A stretch of 64,000 bases of DNA from Oceanirhabdus sp. W0125-5 (GTDB taxonomy: Bacteria > Bacillota > Clostridia > Clostridiales > Clostridiaceae). Below, piece after piece: positions 53,603 to 62,174 of the stretch. How positions within the stretch are numbered: position 1 is the first letter of the stretch; the number at the start of each line of letters is the position of its first letter. The notes beneath the pieces were generated by a model. It was not told the DNA's origin and did no database searches. It was given only the letters and a program-made list of their open reading frames with translations. The stretch lies in the NCBI RefSeq assembly GCF_027938815.1, contig NZ_CP115913.1:3692001-3756000 (forward strand), in the 5' to 3' direction. A program made the position numbers and the translations under genes.

Positions 53603-54880
53603 CTAACGACCTAGACTTTTTATTCTATCCTCATTACTTATGATACTAGTAATTCTAACACCAAAGTTTTCATCAACAACAACTACTTCTCCATATGCAA
53701 CTTTCTTACCATTAATAAGAATTTCCACAGGTTCTTCCGTTAACTTATCCAACTCAATCAAGGAACCAGTTCCTAATTCTAAAACATCTTTTATGTTTAA
53801 CTTAGCTCTACCAAGAACAACAGAAACTTCAAGGGGTACATCTAATATTAAATCAATATTTTGCGGCTGCGAAGCCATTCCCCCATCATTTAACTGCTGG
53901 AATGTTGCAGATTGAACATTCACTGGTTGAACTGGATACGGTGGTTGACCAGGATAAGGTGGTTGACCCGGATAAGGTGGTTGCACCTGATACGAGTTAT
54001 CATACATATTGTAATTCCCTGGCATCCCCATATTGTTTTGAGGATACTGCTGTTGATAAACAGGTTCTTGATACTGAACACCATGAGGATTATTGTTAAT
54101 AGGCTGTACTTGCGGCTCATTATTCATAGGAACAGAAGAAACATTTTCTTCAATTCCTTTTGCCTGTACATCAGTCTCTGGCTCACTAGCATCATCAGTC
54201 CCCATCATAATAGCTATTATTTTTCTTGCTGTTTTTATTGGAAGAATCTGCATTATATTACTATCCACAAGTTCCCCTATAGCTAGTTTGAAAGATACCT
54301 TTACCACTGGTTCATCATCTGAAAGATCACTGGATAATTCTGATGAATCATCACAAACCTTTGATAATGGAGGTGAAATATTAACCTCTCTAGCAAACAT
54401 CGTAGCCATAGATGTAGCTGCAGAACCAATCATCTGGTTCATAGCTTCAGAAACGGCACTTATTTCAATTTCTGATAATTCAGTAGTCTCTCCTACAATA
54501 CCATCTCCACCCATCATAAGATTAGAAACTACTGCTGCATCAGATACCTTCATTAACAATAAGTTATTTCCTACAATACCGCTGGTATATTTTACATCAA
54601 GGGCAATATTTGGGGTTTCAAAATCAGCCTTGATTCTACCTAAAGTTGTGGTAGCAACGATTGGAGTAGTAATATTTACTTTCTGACCAATAATTTGTGA
54701 TAATGCAGTTGATGCAGATCCCATTGAGATATTTCCAACCTCACCTAAAACATCCTTTTCAAGATCGGTTAACATTTCTTCAACCCCATCGTCTATAGAG
54801 GTAGTACTATCTTCGTTAGTTTCACTATCTCCGCCTAAAAGAGCATCTATTTCTTCCTGTGACAGAAACCCATTATTCAT
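53603..54880 (-). CDS. fliY: FliY, FliN-type switch protein with CheC-like phosphatase domain
   Basis: 425 residues. The N-terminal CheY-binding peptide (NNGFLSQEEIDALLGG) is followed by CheC-like repeats with EVGNISMGSASTALSQIIG and AVSEAMNQMIGSAATSMATM, then a Pro/Gln/Tyr-rich linker with YPGQPP repeats, and a C-terminal SpoA/FliN domain (LDVPLEVSVVLGRAKLNIKDVLELGTGSLIELDKLTEEPVEILINGKKVAYGEVVVV). It is part of the C-ring and removes phosphate from CheY. ATG 54880 is preferred over 54892, whose ribosome site would abut the start. Confidence 0.95.
   Translation of the reverse strand: MNNGFLSQEEIDALLGGDSETNEDSTTSIDDGVEEMLTDLEKDVLGEVGNISMGSASTALSQIIGQKVNITTPIVATTTLGRIKADFETPNIALDVKYTSGIVGNNLLLMKVSDAAVVSNLMMGGDGIVGETTELSEIEISAVSEAMNQMIGSAATSMATMFAREVNISPPLSKVCDDSSELSSDLSDDEPVVKVSFKLAIGELVDSNIMQILPIKTARKIIAIMMGTDDASEPETDVQAKGIEENVSSVPMNNEPQVQPINNNPHGVQYQEPVYQQQYPQNNMGMPGNYNMYDNSYQVQPPYPGQPPYPGQPPYPVQPVNVQSATFQQLNDGGMASQPQNIDLILDVPLEVSVVLGRAKLNIKDVLELGTGSLIELDKLTEEPVEILINGKKVAYGEVVVVDENFGVRITSIISNEDRIKSLGR
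53936..53990 (-). repeat. 18-bp tandem repeat in the FliY linker
   Basis: Three near-identical copies of a unit ending GGTGGTTGACC on the plus strand, encoding the hexapeptide YPGQPP (last copy changed). It lies between the CheC-like and SpoA domains; copy number may vary. Confidence 0.75.
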
Positions 54881-55868
54881 TTTCTTCCACATCCTTATCT
54901 ATAATATCTAGTACTTGAATCCCTCTGCTCTTTCCTATTATACCTGGCTTACCGTAAAAATATGTTTTATCCATGATTTTCACCTTAACAGGTTCAGTTG
55001 ATTTTTTATTAAGGGTCAGAACATCTCCAGTTTTTAAGCTTAAGAAATCTTGAACGTTAATGGATGAATCTCCTAACACTCCAGTAAGCTCCACATTAAC
55101 AGTATTCAATCTTTCCTTTATCTTCGTTTTAGATTCAAGTTTATCTGCTTCATCTCTACCTCTAAACCAATACTGCACATCTAATTTATCCAATATTTTC
55201 TCAACACTCAAGAAAGGAATACATAAATTAATAAATGTATGATTTTTCCCAAGGTCAACTGAAAAAGTTATTAATGCAACAGATTCATTAGGTGCAAGTG
55301 TTTGGTTTAATGCTGGATTCGTTTCTACTCCTACAACTTCTGACTCCACTTCCAAAACATCTTCCCAAGCTAATTTCATATTAGCAATGAGCCCTTCATT
55401 CATTCTTGTAATAATATTCTTTTCAATATCAGTGAGTTCCTTGCTCTTAAACTTCTTATCACCAGTTCCACCTAAAAGAATATCCAATACTTGGTATACG
55501 TAGTCTGGATTAGTTTCAAATAGAAGATTTCCTTCTAAAGGAAATAATCTAAAAATCGTCAACACGGTTGGGTTAGGAATATTCCTAATAAACTCTTCAT
55601 AAGTAAATTGTTGCATTGTTTCAATTTTAATTTTAACACTTTTCCTAATTTGAGCCGAAAGGTATGTTGAAATGATTCTTGAGTAATTCTCATATATCAA
55701 TTCCAATGTTCTTAAATGCTCCTTAGAAAACTTGTTTGGATTATTAAAATCGTAAAGTTTAACTTTCTTTTCTTCTTCCGCCGGTGTAACATTCTCTGCT
55801 TCGATTTCACCGGAAGACAATGCGGATAGCAACGAATCTATTTCGTTCTGAGATAAAACTTCTGACAT
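54873..55868 (-). CDS. fliM: FliM, switch protein
   Basis: 331 residues. The N-terminal CheY-P-binding peptide (SEVLSQNEIDSLLSAL) is followed by the CheC-like middle (HLRTLELIYENYSRIISTYLSAQIRKSVKI...) and the C-terminal SpoA domain (NVELTGVLGDSSINVQDFLSLKTGDVLTLNK...VKIMDKTYFYGKPG). FliM links FliG to FliN/FliY in the C-ring. It overlaps fliY by 8 bases. Confidence 0.97.
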   Translation of the reverse strand: MSEVLSQNEIDSLLSALSSGEIEAENVTPAEEEKKVKLYDFNNPNKFSKEHLRTLELIYENYSRIISTYLSAQIRKSVKIKIETMQQFTYEEFIRNIPNPTVLTIFRLFPLEGNLLFETNPDYVYQVLDILLGGTGDKKFKSKELTDIEKNIITRMNEGLIANMKLAWEDVLEVESEVVGVETNPALNQTLAPNESVALITFSVDLGKNHTFINLCIPFLSVEKILDKLDVQYWFRGRDEADKLESKTKIKERLNTVNVELTGVLGDSSINVQDFLSLKTGDVLTLNKKSTEPVKVKIMDKTYFYGKPGIIGKSRGIQVLDIIDKDVEENE

Positions 55869-55884
55869 ACTATTACCTCATTCC

Positions 55885-56283
55885 TTAATTTATTAATCTA
55901 CCAACGTCTATTAAAGTAACTATCCTATCATTAAAATTAAGCACACCTTTGATATATTTTTTGTCTCTATTATCTTCTATATTTTCAATAATAGATTCAT
56001 CTATATCTAAAACTTCTTCTACAGTATCCACTGCAATACCAACAGCTTCATCACCAATTTTAATAATGATAGTACTGTCATGCTCTTCTTTTTTTCCTTT
56101 AACATCCAAAAGTAAATTTAAATCTAAAAGAGAAATAACATTACCTCTTAGATTAATCAAACCTTTAATATACTTAGGAGCTTTAGGTACACGAGTTACT
56201 TCCATCATATCTGTAATGTTCTGTACTACCTCAGTTTTTACGGCAAATTGTTCTTCACCTAAGTTAAAAATGATAACTTGCAC
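55885..56283 (-). CDS. cheW: CheW, chemotaxis coupling protein
   Basis: 132 residues: VIIFNLGEEQFAVKTEVVQNITDMMEVTRVPKAPKYIKGLINLRGNVISLLDL and DESIIENIEDNRDKKYIKGVLNFNDRIVTLIDV, a full CheW fold. It links chemoreceptors to CheA. It is one of two CheW-like proteins in this operon; the other is at 61705-62160. Confidence 0.94.
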   Translation of the reverse strand: MQVIIFNLGEEQFAVKTEVVQNITDMMEVTRVPKAPKYIKGLINLRGNVISLLDLNLLLDVKGKKEEHDSTIIIKIGDEAVGIAVDTVEEVLDIDESIIENIEDNRDKKYIKGVLNFNDRIVTLIDVGRLIN

Positions 56284-56294
56284 AAAATCACTCC

Positions 56295-56654
56295 TTATCC
56301 AATGACTTTTTTAATAGCTTCTAGTACCCTGTCTGCTTGGAAAGGTTTTACTATGAAGTCTTTTGCTCCTGCTCTAATAGCATCCATAACCATAGTTTGT
56401 TGTCCCATTGCAGAACACATTATAATTTTAGCATTTGGTTCAAAAGCTTTAATATTTTTCACAGCTTCAATCCCATCCATATCAGGCATTGTTATGTCCA
56501 TAGTAACTACATCTGGTTTTTCCTGTTTATAAAGCTCAACTGCTTGAACTCCATTTGCAGCTTGTCCAACAACCTCATATCCATTTTTTTCTAAAATATC
56601 CTTAATCATCATTCTCATAAACGCAGCGTCGTCAACTATTAATACTCTAGCCAT
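56295..56654 (-). CDS. cheY: CheY, chemotaxis response regulator
   Basis: 119-residue single receiver domain: acidic pair Asp8-Asp9, phospho-acceptor Asp53 in VVTMDITMPDMDG, and lysine in FIVKPFQ. Phosphorylated by CheA, it binds FliM and FliY. No output domain. Neighbouring cheC and fliY provide dephosphorylation. Confidence 0.96.
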   Translation of the reverse strand: MARVLIVDDAAFMRMMIKDILEKNGYEVVGQAANGVQAVELYKQEKPDVVTMDITMPDMDGIEAVKNIKAFEPNAKIIMCSAMGQQTMVMDAIRAGAKDFIVKPFQADRVLEAIKKVIG

Positions 56655-56669
56655 TTTTCATTACCTCCA

Positions 56670-57269
56670 TTATTTTACTCCTAGTGAACTAAGTATTTTT
56701 TCTAATGATCCCGGCATAGGGATATAGTAAAAATAACCTTGAATCTCTGTATCATTCTGAATAAATGCAGTCTCAATATCTAATACACAATCATCAAATT
56801 GTTCTGATTCAATAAAAGTTGTAGATAATATCGCACCAAGCATATCAAAAGTAACAGCTGGCACTGACGGCATTAAAAGCAAATTAGTAAATTTACTAAT
56901 TGAATTCATATATGAACCAGAAATAATATTTCCAATTTCACAAAGAACCGAAGCTCCCATTTCTGAAATTTCTTCTTCTTCTTTTTGTGTTAATTGCTTA
57001 ATAATATCCATTCCAGTTTCTCTGGTGAAAATAAACAAAATATTTCCTGGAGCATCCCCTAGCACTCTAACTATAACACCAAGTACTACTTCCTCTCCAC
57101 CTATTCTTGAAAAAATCTCATCAAAGGAAACTATATTAACATTAGGAACTGTCATATCTATTTTACTTCCCAGCAACTGCGAAAGTGCTGTTGCAGCATT
57201 TCCTGCCCCTATGTTACCAACTTCTCTAAGTGCATCAAGTTGCATATTTGAAAGTTTACTATAGTCCAT
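56670..57269 (-). CDS. cheC: CheC, CheY-P phosphatase
   Basis: 199 residues with both phosphatase motifs: DALREVGNIGAGNAATALSQLLG near residue 12 and MGASVLCEIGNIISGSYMNSIS near residue 105 (E..N pairs). It dephosphorylates CheY-P and is activated by CheD, encoded further upstream. Lies between cheA and cheY. Confidence 0.95.
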   Translation of the reverse strand: MDYSKLSNMQLDALREVGNIGAGNAATALSQLLGSKIDMTVPNVNIVSFDEIFSRIGGEEVVLGVIVRVLGDAPGNILFIFTRETGMDIIKQLTQKEEEEISEMGASVLCEIGNIISGSYMNSISKFTNLLLMPSVPAVTFDMLGAILSTTFIESEQFDDCVLDIETAFIQNDTEIQGYFYYIPMPGSLEKILSSLGVK

Positions 57270-57280
57270 TTAAACCCTCC

Positions 57281-59353
57281 TTAGATTAATGCTGCTACAT
57301 CTAAGATTAATGTAACTAATCCATCTCCTAAAATTGTAGCACCTATATACTCTTTAAGATTTTGTAACGTTTTTCCTAAAGGCTTTATAACTATTTCTTG
57401 TTGACCTAATAATCCATTAACCAATAAACCAACACTTTTTTCACCAACTTTTACAATTACAATATAATCCTTGCTCTCTTTATTATGTTCAATATCAAGA
57501 ACTTCATTAACTCTTATTAATGGAATTACATTTTCATTAAAAACCATAACTTCCTTGTTATTAGTTCTCTTAATCATATTTGGCTCATAATCAAGCACTC
57601 TGTCTATATATCCTAAAGATATAGCCATAGTTTCATCACCAATTTTAACAAGTAGAGCTTGAATAATTTGTAGAGTAAGAGGTAATCTTATTATAAAAGT
57701 TGTACCTTTTCCAAGTTCACTAATAACATCAACTGTTCCTCCAAGAGAGGCAATTTTTGTCTTAACAACATCCATTCCTACTCCTCTTCCTGAAACATCC
57801 GTTACTTCTTCACTTGTACTAAAGCCTTGTGCAAATATAAGATTCTTAATATCACTCTCTGACATATTTTCAGTATTTATACCCTTTTCTTCTGCTTTCA
57901 TCCTAATCTTTTCAACATCAAGACCTGCTCCATCATCTTCAACCTTTATAACAGCTTTTGTCCCTTCTGGGTAAGCACTTAGTTTAATATGACCTTTTTT
58001 ACTTTTACCATTTGCAACTCTTTCTTGTTGACTCTCAATTCCATGATCAGCTGCATTTCTTAGAAGATGTAAAAGAGGATCTCCAATTTCGTCTATTACT
58101 GTTCTATCAAGTTCAGTATCAGCACCATCAATTGAAAACTCAATATCTTTATCCAACTCCACAGATAAATCTCTTATCATTCTTGGGAATCTATTGAAAA
58201 CAACTTCAAGTGGTAACATTCTGATTTTCATAACAAGGTCTTGTAAGTCCGATGTAGTTCTAGCAATCTGTTCAAGAGTTTCATTTAAATCATTTAATTT
58301 GTGATTACTTGAAATCTGTTCAAGTCTTGTTCTATGAATTACTAATTCAGAAACCATTGTCAGGAAATTATCCAACCTTTCAAGGTCAACCCTTACAGAT
58401 TGATGTACCTTTTTCTTCACAACAGCCTTCTCATCATCCTTAGATTTTTTCTCTGTCGCTTTTTTCTTCTGAGTTGTTTCTACTGGTTGAACGTTATTTC
58501 TTGTGGTTTCATCAACATTTTTCTCTTCTTTTATCTCAATTTCCTTATTTATTATATCATGTTTTATACTATTCTTTTCAAGATTTATTTTTTTAATTTC
58601 AATATTATTAATCTCAGAAATAGCTAATATTGTTTTTTCGATCATCTCAGGCTCAGATTTAGAAAGATAAACCAATTGAATTTCAAACTCAAAGTTTTCA
58701 TTTTCTATCTCTTCTGCATTAGGATCTGATTTAATTATTTCACCATATTCTTCTAAAGCTTTAAAAACCAAGAAAGCTCTAGCTGATTTTAAAAGTGTAT
58801 TACTATCTAAAGTAATCTTTAAGTAATATGATGAATATTCTTTCGTTAAGGCTTGTTTCATAACACTCAAATCATATTCATTTAAATCTAGTAAATCATT
58901 ATAATCTACTAGCTCATTAGAATCTTCTTTCTCTAATGTAACAGCAACTTCTTTTTCAGTATTAGATTCACTCTGAATAGTAGCTACTTCCTTTAAAGAA
59001 TCCATTAATTCTTGGATATCAGTATCTGCTTCCACACCTTCTGATATATTATTAACCATAATTTCTAATGTATCTAAGCATTTGAAGAGTACTGTAACCA
59101 TCTTTTGCGTTACTTTTAACTCCCCTTCTCTAAACTTTGTAAGTACATCTTCCATTTTATGTGTTAGTTCTGATATCTTAACATAACCCATTGTAGCAGA
59201 CATACCTTTTAATGTATGTGCAACTCTGAAAATCTCATTTACTTTATCAATATCATCAGGATTCTGCTCTAACTCTAAAATTGAATCATTTAATATCTGT
59301 AAATTTTCAATTGATTCCTCTAAAAACATTGATAGGTATTGGGATGTATCCAT
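57281..59353 (-). CDS. cheA: CheA, chemotaxis histidine kinase
   Basis: 690 residues. HPt domain with His46 in FRVAHTLKGMSATMGY, a CheY-binding P2 region, a Lys/Glu-rich linker, P3 dimerisation (RVDLERLDNFLTMVSELVIHR), the ATPase domain with LLRNAADHGIE, DDGAGLD and GRGVGMDVVK, and a C-terminal CheW-like domain. The start is ATG 59353, preceded by a perfect AAAGGAGGA; 30 upstream in-frame codons lie in the cheR end. It phosphorylates CheY and CheB. Confidence 0.97.
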   Translation of the reverse strand: MDTSQYLSMFLEESIENLQILNDSILELEQNPDDIDKVNEIFRVAHTLKGMSATMGYVKISELTHKMEDVLTKFREGELKVTQKMVTVLFKCLDTLEIMVNNISEGVEADTDIQELMDSLKEVATIQSESNTEKEVAVTLEKEDSNELVDYNDLLDLNEYDLSVMKQALTKEYSSYYLKITLDSNTLLKSARAFLVFKALEEYGEIIKSDPNAEEIENENFEFEIQLVYLSKSEPEMIEKTILAISEINNIEIKKINLEKNSIKHDIINKEIEIKEEKNVDETTRNNVQPVETTQKKKATEKKSKDDEKAVVKKKVHQSVRVDLERLDNFLTMVSELVIHRTRLEQISSNHKLNDLNETLEQIARTTSDLQDLVMKIRMLPLEVVFNRFPRMIRDLSVELDKDIEFSIDGADTELDRTVIDEIGDPLLHLLRNAADHGIESQQERVANGKSKKGHIKLSAYPEGTKAVIKVEDDGAGLDVEKIRMKAEEKGINTENMSESDIKNLIFAQGFSTSEEVTDVSGRGVGMDVVKTKIASLGGTVDVISELGKGTTFIIRLPLTLQIIQALLVKIGDETMAISLGYIDRVLDYEPNMIKRTNNKEVMVFNENVIPLIRVNEVLDIEHNKESKDYIVIVKVGEKSVGLLVNGLLGQQEIVIKPLGKTLQNLKEYIGATILGDGLVTLILDVAALI

Positions 59354-59366
59354 ACAGTTTCCTCCT

Positions 59367-60131
59367 TTATAACTTTTTATAAATAAATGTAGATGCTTTT
59401 TCAAATCCAAAATCTCTATAATTATAAATACTTTCAGTGGCACCTACAAAGAGTAGTCCCCCACTTTTAAGAGATTGTGAAAATTTATGATAGATTTTAT
59501 CTTTAATTTCTTGTTTAAAATATATAACAACATTTCTACATACTATTACATCAAAGTCTTTTTCATAAGAATCTAATATAAGATCATGTTTTTTAAATGT
59601 TACCATACTTTTAATTGAAGGATTTATGACATATTTTGAATCTTCTTTTGTAAAGTACTTAGTCAGCAAATTCCCATCAATATTTTTAATTTCATTTTCA
59701 GTAAAAACCCCTGTTCTAGCTTTATTCAATATAGTAGTATCAATATCAGTTGCTAGAATTCTATGTCCTCTACCTGCATTATTACTACTTAGTATCATTG
59801 CTATCGAATAAGGTTCTGCCCCTATGGAACATGCTGCACTCCATATTTTCAGTTTTTGTTTACTTCTAGCTTCTTTCAATAAAATATTTTTAAATTCATC
59901 AAAAATATCAGGATTTCTGAAAAACTCAGTAACATTTATTGTGACAAAGTCTAGAAATTTTTGTCTCTGTTCATTGTCAGTTTTTAAAAGCTTTATGTAA
60001 TCCTCAACTGTTTTTACACCAATTCTTGACATAAGACTTAATAACCTTCTATGCAATTGAGTCTCTTTATATGCTGTCAAATCAATTTTCAATTCGTCTT
60101 TAACCCATTTCTTGAAATATTCTAGATTCAT
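59367..60131 (-). CDS. cheR: CheR, chemoreceptor methyltransferase
   Basis: 254 residues: N-terminal helical domain, then VTEFFRNPDIFDEF, WSAACSIGAEPYSIAMILSS (SAM site) and DVIVCRNVVIYF. It methylates glutamates of chemoreceptors. No C-terminal VEYR-binding or TPR extension. Coupled with cheB upstream. Confidence 0.96.
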   Translation of the reverse strand: MNLEYFKKWVKDELKIDLTAYKETQLHRRLLSLMSRIGVKTVEDYIKLLKTDNEQRQKFLDFVTINVTEFFRNPDIFDEFKNILLKEARSKQKLKIWSAACSIGAEPYSIAMILSSNNAGRGHRILATDIDTTILNKARTGVFTENEIKNIDGNLLTKYFTKEDSKYVINPSIKSMVTFKKHDLILDSYEKDFDVIVCRNVVIYFKQEIKDKIYHKFSQSLKSGGLLFVGATESIYNYRDFGFEKASTFIYKKL

Positions 60132-60136
60132 AATGT

Positions 60137-61201
60137 CTACCGCCTTGTCATAGATACTATTTTATCAGCAATTTTATCTAATGGTAATACTTCATCAACC
60201 TTTCCCGTTTCATAAGCAGCTTTTGGCATTCCATATATAGTGCATGTCTCCTGCGCTTCAGAAATTGTATAACCACCTGCATCTTTAATTTTCACTGTAC
60301 CTTGAGCACCATCTTTTCCCATACCAGTTAATACAACACTTAATATTTTACCCTTATATTCATCCACAACAGAGTCAAAAAGTTTATCAACAGCAGGTCT
60401 AACACCCCACATAGTCGGCTCTTTATTTAACCTTATAAACCCATCAACAACAACCATATGACTTCCACCTTGCGCTATATATACTGTATCTTTTTCAATT
60501 GGACATCCGTCATATCCCTCAACAACTTTCATCTTACAATTAGCATTTAATCTTTCAGCAAACGCCTTTGTAAACCCAACTGGCATATGTTGAACCACAA
60601 AAATTGGTACACCTAATCTAAAAGGCAATTCAGTTAATACATTATATAACGCTTTAGGACCTCCAGTTGATGCACCTATCGCAACTGCCCTAATATCTTT
60701 TTTTATTCCAGAACTTTTACTTAAAAATCTACTTTCAACTTTTCTTGTTTCGACTTTTCTTGCTACTGACCTATTTCTTTCATAACTAATATTTACTTTA
60801 TTTTTTGTTGCTGCTCTAATTTGCTCCACTAAGCGTTCTTTAACTTTATTGATATCTAAAGATATAGAACCTGATGGTTTTTCTATAAAGTCAAATGCTC
60901 CTCCATGAAGACAATCGATAGTTAACTTTTTTGCTCTCTCTGAAACACTACTTAACACAATAACAGGAATATTAATTCTTCTCTTATCCATCTCTTTAAG
61001 AGCTTCAATTCCATTCATTTTTGGCATTTCTATATCTAATGTAATCAAATCCGGTTTGACTGTTTCAAGCTTTTTAAACAACTCTTCACCATTTCTTACT
61101 TTATCAATAACCTCAAGATCCGGTTCCTCGTTGATCATATCACTAATAATTTTTCTCATTAAAGCAGAATCATCAACAACAAGTATTTTTCTTTTTTCCA
61201 T
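60137..61201 (-). CDS. cheB: CheB, chemoreceptor methylesterase
   Basis: 354 residues. The receiver domain has VVDDSALMRK and LITLDIEMPKMNG; a linker is followed by the esterase with AIGASTGGPKALYNVL (Ser), VVQHMPVGFT (His) and VVLTGMGKDGAQG (Asp). The start at ATG 61201 has GGAGTG upstream. It demethylates receptors in adaptation. Located between cheD and cheR. Confidence 0.96.
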   Translation of the reverse strand: MEKRKILVVDDSALMRKIISDMINEEPDLEVIDKVRNGEELFKKLETVKPDLITLDIEMPKMNGIEALKEMDKRRINIPVIVLSSVSERAKKLTIDCLHGGAFDFIEKPSGSISLDINKVKERLVEQIRAATKNKVNISYERNRSVARKVETRKVESRFLSKSSGIKKDIRAVAIGASTGGPKALYNVLTELPFRLGVPIFVVQHMPVGFTKAFAERLNANCKMKVVEGYDGCPIEKDTVYIAQGGSHMVVVDGFIRLNKEPTMWGVRPAVDKLFDSVVDEYKGKILSVVLTGMGKDGAQGTVKIKDAGGYTISEAQETCTIYGMPKAAYETGKVDEVLPLDKIADKIVSMTRR

Positions 61202-61214
61202 TAAAATCACTCCA

Positions 61215-61703
61215 TTAAATTACCTTAGTTCCTTCACCTACTGTTTTTATTGACACACTGCCATCCTCAGCATCTAATATCATTGTTCTGCCTCTATTTC
61301 CTCTTAATTCTTCAGAAATTATATCTATGCCCAACTCATTTAATTGTTTTTTTACTGCTACACAGTTTCTTTCACCAATATCCATAACCATTTTTTTGTC
61401 GCTGAAATTAAACATGGAGGCACCACCTGCAACCTTTGCAACAATATTTCTCTTGAAAGCACCTAATTTCAACATTTCATTATATAGTTCTTTTATAGCG
61501 AGATCTGCAAACTTGTATTTGTTTGTTGTATTTGAGAACTGAGTACTGTCAGGAAGCATTATATGTGCTAACCCTCCAATTTTTCTCTTCCCATCGTAAA
61601 GAGCTATACCCACACATGAGCCTAAACCTACAGTTATTATAGTATTTGGAGATTTTGTTATTTTACAATCACCAATTCCTACTCTTAATTGTACAGAATC
61701 CAT
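61215..61703 (-). CDS. cheD: CheD, chemoreceptor glutamine deamidase
   Basis: 162 residues: VGIGDCKITKSPNTIITVGLGSCVGIALYDGKRKIGGLAHIMLPDS contains the catalytic Cys of GLGSCVG and the His of GLAHIMLP. It deamidates receptor glutamines and binds CheC to raise its phosphatase activity. Directly follows the CheW-like gene, whose stop overlaps the ribosome site. Confidence 0.96.
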   Translation of the reverse strand: MDSVQLRVGIGDCKITKSPNTIITVGLGSCVGIALYDGKRKIGGLAHIMLPDSTQFSNTTNKYKFADLAIKELYNEMLKLGAFKRNIVAKVAGGASMFNFSDKKMVMDIGERNCVAVKKQLNELGIDIISEELRGNRGRTMILDAEDGSVSIKTVGEGTKVI

Positions 61704-61704
61704 A

Positions 61705-62160
61705 CTACCCTTCTATAACTCTCTTTTCATCATCTGTAAGTATTGATCCTAAATTCAAGAAAATAATAATCTTGTCCTCAAACTTAATCAACCCTTTCAT
61801 GTATCTCTTAGAAATACCTTTCATTATTTCAGGCGGCTCTTCGATATTTTCCATTTTCACATCTCTTACTTCACTGACAACATCAACAAGTATACCTAAT
61901 TTGCTATTACCCTCTTTTGCAACTATAATTTTTGAATCATTAATATCTCTTGTATTATCCTCTACAAGAGAAAATCTCTTAGAAAGCTTTAAAATTGGCA
62001 AGATACTACCTTCATAATTTCTTACACCCTCAATAAATGGAGGTGAGTCTGGTAGAGGAGTAGGAACTTCATATCCTAGGATTCTCTCTACTTCCATTAT
62101 ATCAGCTGCATAATATTCATTGTTAATACAGAATATCAGAATCTTTACTTCTTCATTCAT
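61705..62160 (-). CDS. Second CheW-like coupling protein
   Basis: 151 residues: VKILIFCINNEYYAADIMEVERILGYEVPTPLPDSPPFIEGVRNYEGSILPILKL and KLGILVDVVSEVRDVKMENIEEPP match a CheW fold. It is distinct from the CheW at 55885, with only loose similarity. It may serve another receptor set or act as CheV-like without a receiver. The start is set at ATG 62160 with GGGAGG seven bases upstream. Confidence 0.85.
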   Translation of the reverse strand: MNEEVKILIFCINNEYYAADIMEVERILGYEVPTPLPDSPPFIEGVRNYEGSILPILKLSKRFSLVEDNTRDINDSKIIVAKEGNSKLGILVDVVSEVRDVKMENIEEPPEIMKGISKRYMKGLIKFEDKIIIFLNLGSILTDDEKRVIEG

Positions 62161-62174
62161 TTTGATTCCTCCCA

